This document shows positions 53,703 through 63,720 of a DNA stretch of 64,000 nt, in pieces. How positions within the stretch are numbered: the first letter of the stretch is position 1; each line of letters begins with the position of its first letter. The notes below the pieces were generated by a model that did no database searches, was not told the origin of the DNA, and worked only from the letters and a program-made list of their open reading frames with translations. The stretch is from Nephrocerus scutellatus. Taxonomy: Eukaryota > Arthropoda > Insecta > Diptera > Pipunculidae. Both the position numbers and the translations under genes were made by a program. The DNA lies in assembly GCA_947095585.1 (NCBI GenBank), contig OX352764.1, positions 75,006,816-75,070,815 of the forward strand, written 5' to 3'.

Positions 53703-54330
53703 TTTTTATCATCATCATAATTGGCTCTACAAACGAAGTCCGGTCCAGGCCTCCCGCAAAAATCTCTCCACCGCTCCCGATCTGAGCCAATGTCTTCCAT
53801 TTTGGCCTTCTTAAACTCTGGACGCCCTGGTCTAAGCCATCCTTCCAGCGTACGCTTGGCCGATCTCGCTGTCGTGTCCCATAAATCCTACTTTCAGAGA
53901 AGGCTAGGTGTCCTGCACACCGGTGCCTACCGATCTTAATTCTCTTCACGATGTTGACATCGCGGTAACGCTCGTAAATCTTAGCATTATAGAGTCCCCG
54001 AAATCGTTCTTCCTTAGATACGTGGCAATCAAATCTCCGTAAGACTTTTCACTCGAACGCGGCTTAGATGTTTTGGCTAAGCACCAAAGCTTCGGATACA
54101 TATGAAAGTACTGGTATGACCATTGTCCTATACACCAGCGACTTCGCTGTTGTGGCTGTTACTGGCTGTGAACAGTCTGGATGACGTTAAAGTAGGCTTC
54201 GTTGGCTTTAAACAACCGTTGTGCGTATTTTTGGTTTCATGTTGTTATCGGCTGCTTACAATTGATCCGAGGACATCGACGGATGGCACTTCTTCAAATT
54301 CAGTCTCCACTATTATTGGCTTAATAATGA
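53703..54330 (-). pseudogene. RTE-type LINE 3' fragment
   Basis: Minus strand. The C-terminal block KIGRHRCAGHLAFSES, then GTRQRDRPSVRWKDG and FAGGLDRTSFVEP, and a short (ATG)n tail at 53700-53720 are typical of the ORF2 end of RTE-like elements. Upstream, RT-derived sequence continues to about 54330 with many breaks. No catalytic box survives. Confidence 0.75.
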
Positions 54331-54345
54331 TCCGGATATCTTTAC

Positions 54346-54485
54346 TTGAGAAGCTTTCCATTACAAGGTATTACTCTCGGAACGTTTGTCATAAATTCGT
54401 GAAAAATAATTTCGGTGTTACTGGGATTCGAACCACGAACCTCCTGCTCAGTAGCCATGCGCATTTCCACTGAGCCACTGCGCCC
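54346..54485 (-). mobile_element. tRNA-headed SINE, head half, copy 6
   Basis: Minus-strand head and proximal body with A and B boxes. It lacks the distal body and tail. Confidence 0.8.
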
Positions 54486-54488
54486 AAA

Positions 54489-54569
54489 ATATAAATGAAC
54501 AACACAAATGGTCGCGATAAGCTAGGCCTTGGACCGCAACGGTCTATCGCGCGAATATTATTATTTTTA
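54489..54569 (+). mobile_element. SINE tail piece, opposite strand
   Basis: Distal body (ACACAAATGGTCGCGA, then GGCCTTGGACCGCAACGGTC) and (ATT)n tail on the plus strand, directly next to the minus-strand head half. Together they look like one SINE whose two halves are inverted relative to each other. Confidence 0.75.
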
Positions 54570-54620
54570 CTTGACTTATAAAATTAGTTATAATCAACCT
54601 ACATAGTCGTGTTAGTTTAA

Positions 54621-54809
54621 TAATTATATTCAGCGCGACAGACCATTTCGGTCCAAGGCCTAGCTTCTCGCGACCATTTGTGTTGCGCATTTATATTTCT
54701 GGACACAAGTGGTAGGGACCTACAATTTAAGGCCGGCTCCGAACGATGAATTGAGAAAGCTTTCCGTGTCAAGTTATTACTCTCGGAACGTTTGTCACCC
54801 ATTCGCGAG
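54621..54809 (-). mobile_element. tRNA-headed SINE, tail half, copy 7
   Basis: Minus-strand distal body and tail. It ends at CATTCGCGAG, before the tRNA-like head, where I-group LINE sequence starts. Confidence 0.8.
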
Positions 54810-54829
54810 TGTTAGTTTAACTGCGGGTA

Positions 54830-55330
54830 AACACCATACGATACGATACGATGAGAATTGGGGGGTGTGTACAAGCCACCTGCACCGCGACCTACATGAG
54901 TCTTTTGTACCACCTATTCTTTGAGCCTAAAATTCTTTTAGTCTTTTAGTCATTCCTTTGACTGGAATTCGTTGGTAATCTTCTACCCTTAAAGTTATTT
55001 TGCAAATAATATTTATCCTTAAATTTATTAGGGGTTGGCAATCTGCTAGGAGGTGCTCCATTGTCTCCTCTTCTTCATTACAGTATCTGCAGGTCTCATC
55101 ATTGCTGATTCCTATTAAATGATACTTACAAGTATAGTGTCCCGTTAGTGCTCCACATAAGACTCTTCGTTCTTGTTTTTTTAGTTTTATGATTTCTTTT
55201 GACTTTGTTTGTGGTTAAAGTTTAGAAATTTCTTTGAGTGTTTTAGACCCTGTTTAGACCCTCTATTATTTGTGCATTTTATTGCTCTTTTTTTATTTCA
55301 CTATTTATATCTGCTTTGTTAAATCCGTAC
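54830..55330 (-). pseudogene. I-group LINE 3' fragment
   Basis: Minus-strand reading includes ERRVLCGALTGHYTCKYHL and the zinc-knuckle-like CRYCNEEEETMEHLLADC, the same type of C-terminus as the relic at 21172. A GATAC pentanucleotide run lies at 54833-54852. No RT remains. Confidence 0.75.
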
Positions 55331-56454
55331 AGGGGCTCGGGTACACGCCATAGTAAAAGCAATAGTTGGGAGAAGCGCAATGGATCTGTATGGGTCAAGT
55401 ACTTCAACTTCCCTCCAATTAATCAAGCAAAGATATATTTACTACCACACTTTAACCGCAAACAATTCAATTGCTGTGTTATCATTAATACAATCTACAA
55501 GCAAGCTACATTCTGAGCAGAAGTAACTTGTAATTGCCATAAAGTTTTCGAAAACTTTACCAAGAACTACTAGCATCACACTTAAAATGCAATAAATAAC
55601 GCGGCATAAATAATAATATTGCCTCCTTTTGCCTTTCTCATTTCCAAAGACCCCATCAGCAAAATAAGAAACACTCACGACGACAAGTGGAAAAGGTTTG
55701 ACCAACTTTGCAGAACAAGTTCGATATAATTTATATATGAGGACCAACAATCTGTTCAAGTGTGAAGGTAAACCATAAACCGTAAACGACCGCAGAGTGA
55801 AAATGGATGCATATAGGAGTATAAATAAATTTATATACATTTTAATGCCGATAAATGCTTTGTTCGCCGCCAAAGTTTCCCACTTAACTTTCTTGAAAAC
55901 GGAACGCTGAGCACAGATACGGCAGCACTTGTCCTTAATAAAATGTTTCATACCATTTGTCACGGAATTTCGGTAAGGCATGGCGGGCGAAATAGGGAGC
56001 AGTTTTGAAATTTTAATTTAAGATGACACATAGCAAATAAATTTCTCGTATTTCGTATATAAATGTTTTGAGTAATTTATTACATTTAACTGCGGCTAGC
56101 ACATGTACATTTGTCAGCGGTTTTCTTAAGTTTGCATTTGATTAACAGAAATTTGTTTGTAATGAACATGACTTTAAACAATCGTTGAAATTCAGTAGTC
56201 GAGTCGTCGTTGTGAGTGTTTGCTTTCCCTAGCAACGAATAAATGAAAAATAATTTTAAATTTTATTTTCTCTATAAAATTTTTCTTCTGAATATTTTTG
56301 TTCTTTAATTGCGAGCCCGAAGGGCGAAGCTAATAATCAGAGGACAAGAAAATTTTTCTAGCGTACGTGTGTCGGTTTGTGGGTTTGTCTGTTTTTTTTT
56401 TTTTTAAATTACTTGTTTTAAAACTTGGCTTGCGATGACTTGACGCGTGTCACG
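55331..56454. other. No gene recognised; one long hydrophobic frame
   Basis: A 179-codon minus-strand frame (55981-55442) has five hydrophobic stretches. Codon use looks random and no family is recognised, so I do not call it a gene. The remainder is AT-rich. A GAGCCCGAAGGGCGAAGC palindrome lies near 56314. Confidence 0.4.
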
Positions 56455-56715
56455 TGTGGGGCCCCTCGGGCCTCGTGTTCGGAGGCTCCCATACACATTT
56501 TTTTAAAAAATTTACCCGATTTTCTTTAAATCTTATACGCATGTGTATTTCCGATGGACAACACTTTTTGTAAAAATTTGGAAGTGATCGAGCCCCGGGG
56601 TCGGGGGGTACCCATACAAATTTTATAAAAAAAGTACCGATTTTCTTCAAATTTTACACGCATGTGTATCTCCGATGGACAACACTTTTTGCAAAAATTT
56701 GGAAGTGATCGGGCC
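56455..56715. repeat. Minisatellite-bearing element units, inverted
   Basis: About two units in reverse orientation (CCGATTTTCTTCAAATTTTA, CTCCGATGGACAACACTTTT), with no clear element ends. They abut the RTE-type endonuclease fragment. Confidence 0.8.
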
Positions 56716-57450
56716 GTTTCTGACGTCTAAAAGACAGCTGCTAAAACGTCGGCTGATCGCCACATGGTCGATTTGGTTGGATGATGATTGTCTATCAGTT
56801 GACACCCAGCTGACCTTGTGGCAGGTCTTATGTGCAAACATGGTGCCTCCTATGAGAAGGTGGTTGGTGTTGCAGAAATCAACAAATCTTTCACCATTGT
56901 CATTTCGTTCGCCGATGCAGTGTTTTCCAATCACATGTTTGAGTCCTTCATTGTCGTTGCTTACCTTGGCATTCAAGTCCCCCATCACGATGACGATATC
57001 TCCGTTCGGCGTTGCGTTGAATACAGCGCATAGCTGATTGTAGAAGTTGTCCTTTTCATCCTCAGTCGAAGGATTCGTTGGTGCGTAACACTGTATTATA
57101 GTGACGCGCCGTACTCTAGTCCGAAATCTGGCCGATAAGATCGTATCACCATGTGGGTGCCAGGAAATAAGGGCTCTGTGTGCTGTTGGTGTTAGCAGCA
57201 GACCCACTCCAGATGTACGGGGACTGCCGGAGGGTTTGCCGGAGTAGAGTAGCACAGTGTTACACGTTGGGAATTGGTACTCTCCCGCATCGAACCATCT
57301 TACTTCACTCACTCCCAGTATGTCCCAATTATATCGAAGAAACTCACGTCCCAGTTGAAGAAATCTAGCATTCTGAGGTCCTTCAGTCCCTGAGTCAAGG
57401 AGCGTCCTCACATTCCAGAAACCAATCTTAGTCCGGTCATTATTCGATCA
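56716..57450 (-). pseudogene. RTE-type LINE endonuclease domain fragment
   Basis: 254-aa minus-strand frame with an apurinic-type endonuclease fold that nicks DNA to start LINE insertion. Upstream of the nominal methionine the frame continues with KIGFWNVRTLLD. Blocks: NWDILGVSEVRW (catalytic Glu), QCYAPTN, VMGDLNAKV (Asp/Asn), ERNDNGERFVDFC, and SWVSTDRQSSSNQIDHVAI (Asp-His). All five motif regions are present, so only truncation disables it: RT is missing, and the left edge stops at the minisatellite. It could belong to the same family as the 3' fragment at 53703. Confidence 0.87.
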
Positions 57451-58735
57451 TTACTTATACGATGTGTTGTGTCGGTTTCAGTAGCGGGCATTTTTCGGTA
57501 CCGTAGGGTGCTAACCCACGTTACCTGGACTAGAAACGCTAGACCGTTCGTACTTGCTATTTTAGCCTACATATAAAAGGATTTATACTCATAGTTGCCC
57601 GGGGACCACCACTAGGAGGTAGAGCAAGCACTACATCACGAACTTGATTGTTGCGCTACTGGCTCAAGCCAAGTTTTGAGCAGTCAGTAGTTTCCCGATC
57701 GATCGCAATGCAGATCCCCAATGCTTGCAAATATGCATTGCTCAAAAAATTTACTCATAGTTACTCGATTAATTAACCTGATGAAATAAAGTCTAAAATC
57801 AAATTTGAAGCCGTAAAGATTTCAAATATGCACTATGCGTTGCAAAAGGAAATCAAAAATGATATAAAAAGTCTGAGAAATATTAACTGAAATCATAAGC
57901 TAAGTAGCATCCGTCCAGACAATCAATATAAGAGCTTATGCCAAGTAGCTCGGGTTCTAAAGCAACGAAACCAGCGTTTACCCACACTCAAAATTGGAGT
58001 AGTAGTAGTAGTAGTTCCGGTTCTGTGGAATGAGAAAATTATTCCACTTCTGTGGAATGAAATGTCAAATTTTCTCGTCGTGGAATTTGTCGGTGAACTC
58101 GTGAAAGTTGTAATAATTTGTGAAATTTACATAAATATATTAATAACAATTAATTAATAAATGCGGATACCTCATCAATAAAATCTAAGGCTAACAGCTT
58201 TGGAAATCTGAATAACTCTTGTAATCTTGCATAATGGAATATTAAACGGATTGCTGCAGTCCCTTAGCTCTCGCCGACGTCTTAATAATCCGATCCGTTC
58301 TTGTTTCCTTTTAGCCAGTATAATACGAATTCTCAAAGATGAATTCATAATAATTGTCACAAAATCTATTCTTGAGATTTGTTTTTTTGTGTTCAGTAAA
58401 ATGTATTTACTTTTAATCACTACACTAGGTAAACAATAAATGTAACACAATTTGGAATAATTAATTTAATATACATACACTAGTTTAATATCAATATATT
58501 AATAATTCATGTTTCGTTTTTAAATATAGCATTAAAATTAAAAACGCTTTACTCGATGAAAATATAATTTAAATTGACGGCACACAAAAATATTCCATTT
58601 TTGACATTTCAGTCTAATTAGAACTAGTACTAAAATGAATATCTCGCAAAGAGAACGAGAATACCAATTTGTGGAATGAAATTATTCAGCGAGAAACCGA
58701 AAATGAGAAAAACGAAAAATCCATTCCATTCCATT
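57451..58735. other. LINE 5' leader remnant, (AGT)n run, then no gene
   Basis: 57451-57700 is GC-richer and probably the leader of the RTE-type element. An (AGT)n run at 58000-58015 is followed by repeated TGGAATGA words (58025-58060), and inverted forms recur at 58590-58740. This hints at an old inverted-repeat element. Confidence 0.4.
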
Positions 58736-59250
58736 CCATCTCACTGAACGGGAATCTACCTACTGAGCAGTGTGGATTCGTTCACGGTAAATCACCAATT
58801 GCTTCGAATCAAAAACCACGTTAAAACTCATTTCGATCAAGTCCAATCCACCGGAATGCTTTTGTGTGACATCGAGAAAGCTTTTGATTCAATGTGGCAT
58901 TCAGGCCTCATATCAAAACTAATTGATTACAAATTTCCGCGATAATTAATAAAGATATGCAACTCTTTCCTGAGAGGAAGATCGTTTGTTGTGTCAGGTA
59001 AGGGTGGAAGATCTCAGCAGTACCATATACCGTTTGGAGCTCCCCAAGGAGCAGTTTGGGTCCAATGCTTTACAACATTTTCATTTCTGACATACCGCTC
59101 TCACAATCTGATCTGCTCTCGTGCTTTCTTTGCCGATGACACTGTCTTCTTTGCGTCATCAAAACTTCGAGCTCCCATTGTTTCTGCATTGCGTAATGCT
59201 ATGCTGACATACTTGGCATATTTTACAAGATGGAAAATACGAATACGAAA
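58736..59250 (+). pseudogene. LINE RT fragment cut by the Helitron end
   Basis: Plus-strand remnants: EQCGFVHGKSP, LLCDIEKAFDSMWHSGLI (palm), then PFGAPQGAVWVQ and the catalytic FADDTVFFAS box near 59130-59160. It is a jockey-type pattern in broken frames. It ends exactly where the Helitron-like 3' terminus (ACTAGCTG) begins at 59251, so the Helitron probably landed in this LINE. Confidence 0.82.
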
Positions 59251-59429
59251 ACTAGCTGAATACCCCGCGTTGCCCAGGTATTTATTCATCCCAATCTTCT
59301 ATTAGGCAGGGGTAGAAAAAAGAATCATATGTATCTATAAGGTAAAATTGCAGTTTTTATTAACAAAATTTATTTTAAAAAATATATATTTTATAAATCT
59401 AATATATAAAAATGGTGTGTTAATTTTTT

Positions 59430-62140
59430 GAGATTGCCTTTCTCAGAAACCAGATATAGCAGGAAGCTGAAATTTTCACCATAGATTAGGATTTTAGCGG
59501 TTTGGGTTTTGTTTTGGTTTGAACTCTCTAAGTGGTACTGTTGTCAAAATATAACGGTTTTTTTGTTTCTCAGCAAAGAAGAAGGAAATTCAGATTTTAA
59601 CCATAGGTTTGTGTCATTGCTATTTGGGTTTTTGTGAAATTTGGACTTGATAGATGGCGCTGTTTCCAAGATATAACGGTTTTTCTTTTTCTTAGTAACG
59701 ACGTATTTTAGGAACCTAAAATTTGAACTATACGTTTGTTTCGTTGCTATTTGGGTTTTTGTGAAATTTGGACCCGTGGCACTGTTTTCAAGATAGTTGG
59801 AGGTAAAACCGCTATTTTTGACATTTATTTAGTTTCATTACAACACGCGCAGGAAGCTGAAATTTTCACCATAGATTAGTATTTTAGCGGTTTGGGTTTT
59901 TGTTTTGGTTTGAACTCTCTAAGTGGCACTGTTGTCAAAATATAACGGTTTTCTTTTGTTTCTCAGCAAAGAAGCATCTTAGGAACTTCAGATTTTAACC
60001 ATAGGTTTGTTTCTTTGCTATTTGGGTTTTTGCGAAATTTTGCTGTTTCCAAGATATAACGGTTTCTCTGTTTCTTAGTAACGAAGCATCTTAGGAAATT
60101 TTAACTATACGTTTGTTTCGTTGCTATTTGGGTTTTTGTGAAATTTGGACCCGTGGCACTGTTTTCAAGATAGTTGGAGGTAAAACCGCTATTTTTGACA
60201 TTTATTTAGTTTCATTACAACACGCGCAGGAAGCTGAAATTTCACCATAGATTAGGATTTTAGCGGTTTGGGTTTTTGTTTTGGTTTGAACTCTCTAAGT
60301 GGCACTGTTGTCAAAATATAACGGTTTTCTTTTGTTTCTCAGCAAAGAAGCATCTTAGGAACTTCAGATTTTAACCATAGGTTTGTTTCTTTGCTATTTG
60401 GGTTTTTGCGAAATTTTGCTGTTTCCAAGATATAACGGTTTCTCTGTTTCTTAGTAACGAAGCATCTTAGGAAATTTAAATTTTAACTAAACGTTTGTTT
60501 CGTTGCTATTTGGGTTTTTGTGAAATTTGGACCCGTGGCACTGTTTTCAAGATAGTTGGAGGTAAAACCGCTATTTTTGACATTTATTTAGTTTCATTAC
60601 AACACGCGCAGGAAGCTGAAATTTTCACCATAGATTAGGATTTTAGCGGTTTGGGTTTTTGTTTTGGTTTGAACTCTCTAAGTGGCACTGTTGTCAAAAT
60701 ATAACGGTTTTCTTTTGTTTCTCAGCAAAGAAGCATCTTAGGAACTTCAGATTTTAACCATAGGTTTGTTTCTTTGCTATTTGGGTTTTTGCGAAATTTT
60801 GCTGTTTCCAAGATATAACGGTTTCTCTGTTTCTTAGTAACGAAGCATCTTAGGAAATTTAAATTTTAACTATACGTTTGTTTCGTTGCTATTTGGGTTT
60901 TTGTGAAATTTGGACCCGTGGCACTGTTTTCAAGATAGTTGGAGGTAAAACCGCTATTTTTGACATTTATTTAGTTTCATTACAACACGCGCAGGAAGCT
61001 GAAATTTCACCATAGATTAGGATTTTAGCGGTTTGGGTTTTTGTTTTGGTTTGAACTCTCTAAGTGGCACTGTTGTCAAAATATAACGGTTTTCTTTTGT
61101 TTCTCAGCAAAGAAGCATCTTAGGAACTTCAGATTTTAACCATAGGTTTGTTTCTTTGCTATTTGGGTTTTTGCGAAATTTTGCTGTTTCCAAGATATAA
61201 CGGTTTCTCTGTTTCTTAGTAACGAAGCATCTTAGGAAATTTAAATTTTAACTATACGTTTGTTTCGTTGCTATTTGGGTTTTTGTGAAATTTGGACCCG
61301 TGGCACTGTTTTCAAGATAGTTGGAGGTAAAACCGCTATTTTTGACATTTATTTAGTTTCATTACAACACGCGCAGGAAGCTGAAATTTTCACCATAGAT
61401 TAGGATTTTAGCGGTTTGGGTTTTTGTTTTGGTTTGAACTCTCTAAGTGGCACTGTTGTCAAAATATAACGGTTTTCTTTTGTTTCTCAGCAAAGAAGCA
61501 TCTTAGGAACTTCAGATTTTAACCATAGGTTTGTTTCTTTGCTATTTGGGTTTTTGCGAAATTTTGCTGTTTCCAAGATATAACGGTTTCTCTGTTTCTT
61601 AGTAACGAAGCATCTTAGGAAATTTAAATTTTAACTATACGTTTGTTTCGTTGCTATTTGGGTTTTTGTGAAATTTGGACCCGTGGCACTGTTTTCAAGA
61701 TAGTTGGAGGTAAAACCGCTATTTTTGACATTTATTTAGTTTCATTACAACACGCGCAGGAAGCTGAAATTTTCACCATAGATTAGGATTTTAGCGGTTT
61801 GGGTTTTTGTTTTGGTTTGAACTCTCTAAGTGGCACTGTTGTCAAAATATAACGGTTTTCTTTTGTTTCTCAGCAAAGAAGCATCTTAGGAACTTCAGAT
61901 TTTAACCATAGGTTTGTTTCTTTGCTATTTGGGTTTTTGCGAAATTTTGCTGTTTCCAAGATATAACGGTTTCTCTGTTTCTTAGTAACGAAGCATCTTA
62001 GGAAATTTAAATTTTAACTATACGTTTGTTTCGTTGCTATTTGGGTTTTTGTGAAATTTGGACCCGTTAGGTGCCGCTGTTTTCAAGATAGTAGGTGGTA
62101 AAACCGCTATTTTTGACATTTATTTCGTTTCATTTCAATA
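59430..62140. repeat. Higher-order satellite, ~382-bp units of three ~127-bp subunits
   Basis: About seven units. The landmark CACGCGCAGGAAGC falls at 59844, 60221, 60603, 60986, 61368 and 61751 (spacing 377-383). Each unit contains three related subunits of ~127 bp sharing TTTGGGTTTTTG, AATATAACGGTTT or AGATATAACGGTTT and AAGCATCTTAGG. Units are nearly identical while the subunits within a unit differ clearly, the signature of recent unit-level amplification. The edges (59430-59560 and 62070-62140) are more diverged. Confidence 0.93.
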
Positions 62141-62339
62141 CGCGCAAGAATACATCGTAGGACGCCAAATTAAAAATAAAATTTATAATTAATCGTAAAA
62201 AACGTTATTACACAAAATAACTGCTTTTATATTATACACATGAGTCACGAAAACTGCATTTGATTGATTAGTAGTTATTTTATTTTACACACAGGGAATG
62301 TAAAGTGTTTATATCAGCCACATTTTTAAACTGAATTTT

Positions 62340-62560
62340 ATGAAACTTTTAAGATATATTATTGGCAGGTAGGGGAAAGTTATAGGTATAGATGCAAGGG
62401 GATAAAATTTTAACATGAGATTTACAAACGTATTTTTAAAAAAATGTCAACGTAAATTATTGGCAGGTGAGGGAAAGTTATAGGCTATAGTACTCCCGTC
62501 ACCCAGGGGGTTCATGTGTGCGGGTAGCAAAGCGCCCGGGAACATTCAAATTATAAAATA
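62340..62560. repeat. Short direct repeat near the Helitron helicase end
   Basis: ATTATTGGCAGGTAGGGGAAAG (about 62359) recurs at about 62458 with one difference. The second copy is followed by a CCCGTCACCCAGGGGGTTCAT segment. Confidence 0.65.
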
Positions 62561-62619
62561 AAATTAAAAAAACATACATAAATTTAATTTAAAACAAAAC
62601 TTGGTTTTTAGTTTCATGT

Positions 62620-63345
62620 TCAAGAGCAAGAATATATAAATTCTTAGGACAACCCAACCCAGAGCAAGCAAAGTAAAGTTGTCCTTGGGAAAAACATGGC
62701 GATCTGAAATCTATACTCCACAGTACTTAATAAACTGTCCGAGTTATTGATCGTCATCGAAGACGCAAGTTTTACTGGAAATTGCAATCTCTTAAATTTA
62801 AAAGGTAGATTCGTTGAAATGAGTGCTACGTGGGATAAAAACTGTTTCACACTGTCCCTTTTATGTCAAGATATTCGCTTCAATTATATTGCCCGGCATC
62901 CCTTTTACGCACAGTCTTGAGCCGTTGCAAAGTTTTGGCGAGTCGAGAATCCGTGGTAAAATAATTGGAGATCAAACTGTAAGACGATGTGGTGGCAATC
63001 CAGACGAATAAAGTGAGTTTAGGAACTCAGTTAGTTTCTCATTAGTATCTACAAAGGTATCGATACACTTATATTCAGTGACTACGCCTATTAATATGGC
63101 AAGTATATGATTGTTTAATTCGTGGATGTCTCCATTTCTAGTAGCAAGAATGGCCCCTTCTCGCAACCGGTTCAAAATGAAATAGTTTTGAGAAACAGCC
63201 GAATAAATAGAATTTATTAGTTCTGCGGCAGATTTCAAAAATCGATGTCAATTTAATATAACCATAAAACACGGCTACTAATCTACCTTTTCCAATTTGA
63301 AGTAGGGGCGACAATGTCCTCACCACCAAATTCGTCGCCAAATGG
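62620..63345 (-). pseudogene. Helitron PIF1-type helicase, C-terminal remnant
   Basis: Minus strand. LLQIGKGRLVAVFYGYIKL, then after a frameshift AAELINSIY and REGAILATRNGDIHELNNHI, EFLNSLYSSGLPPHRL, SPIILPRILDSPKLCNGSRL, and the motif VI region with LISTNLPFKFKRLQFPVKLA and FPRTTLLCLLWVGLS. These are the last third of the superfamily 1 helicase that Helitrons use in rolling-circle-like transposition (established). Missing are the Walker A/B region and the Rep domain. Stops, for example after PPHRLTV, and at least two frameshifts (near 63240 and 62850) make it inactive. Confidence 0.9.
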
Positions 63346-63720
63346 TCGCCGGGTACTATTCTCTATACCACTATTCCTCTCAGAATATCAGAAACTAAAA
63401 TCGGTCATCCCCCTCAGTTATCGACCCCATCCCCCTAGAGCTGTCATACCATACCCATTCCCACCCCCCTGCGGGGATACATAACTCACCCATAGGAGTG
63501 TACCACCAGCTATTCGTCTCGGCGATACCGAAAACGGTGGGTCCGACACTAATATCGGCTGCCACGCCCACTGCCCCAGCCAAAAAAACGAGCTGCCCCC
63601 CACCACATTTATTTGATTCCAGATGTATGTATACCAAGTTTGGTTGAAATTGGTCTAGGCGTTCCAGAGTTAGTTAGGCACAAAAATAAAAATAAATTCT
63701 CTGTTTTATATATATAGAAG

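Larger units (their letters stand above)
59251..63720 (-). mobile_element. Helitron-like element carrying helicase remnant and satellite
   Basis: Minus-strand 3' end ...GGGTATTCAGCTAGT at 59251, preceded by a TACC...GGTA hairpin-capable segment. The 5' end near 63720 has TCTATATATATAAAACAGAG and a CTAACTCTGGAACGCCTAGACC leader typical of insect Helitron-like repeats. Between them, in element order, are a ~370-bp leader, a truncated PIF1-type helicase (63345-62620), short repeats (62340-62510) and the 382-bp satellite. The Rep endonuclease and most of the helicase are absent. The class assignment rests on helicase plus termini. Confidence 0.7.

Noticed and set aside
63395..63637. Overlapping G-rich minus-strand frames
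   Set aside because: They fall in the Helitron-like leader; composition explains the absence of stops.
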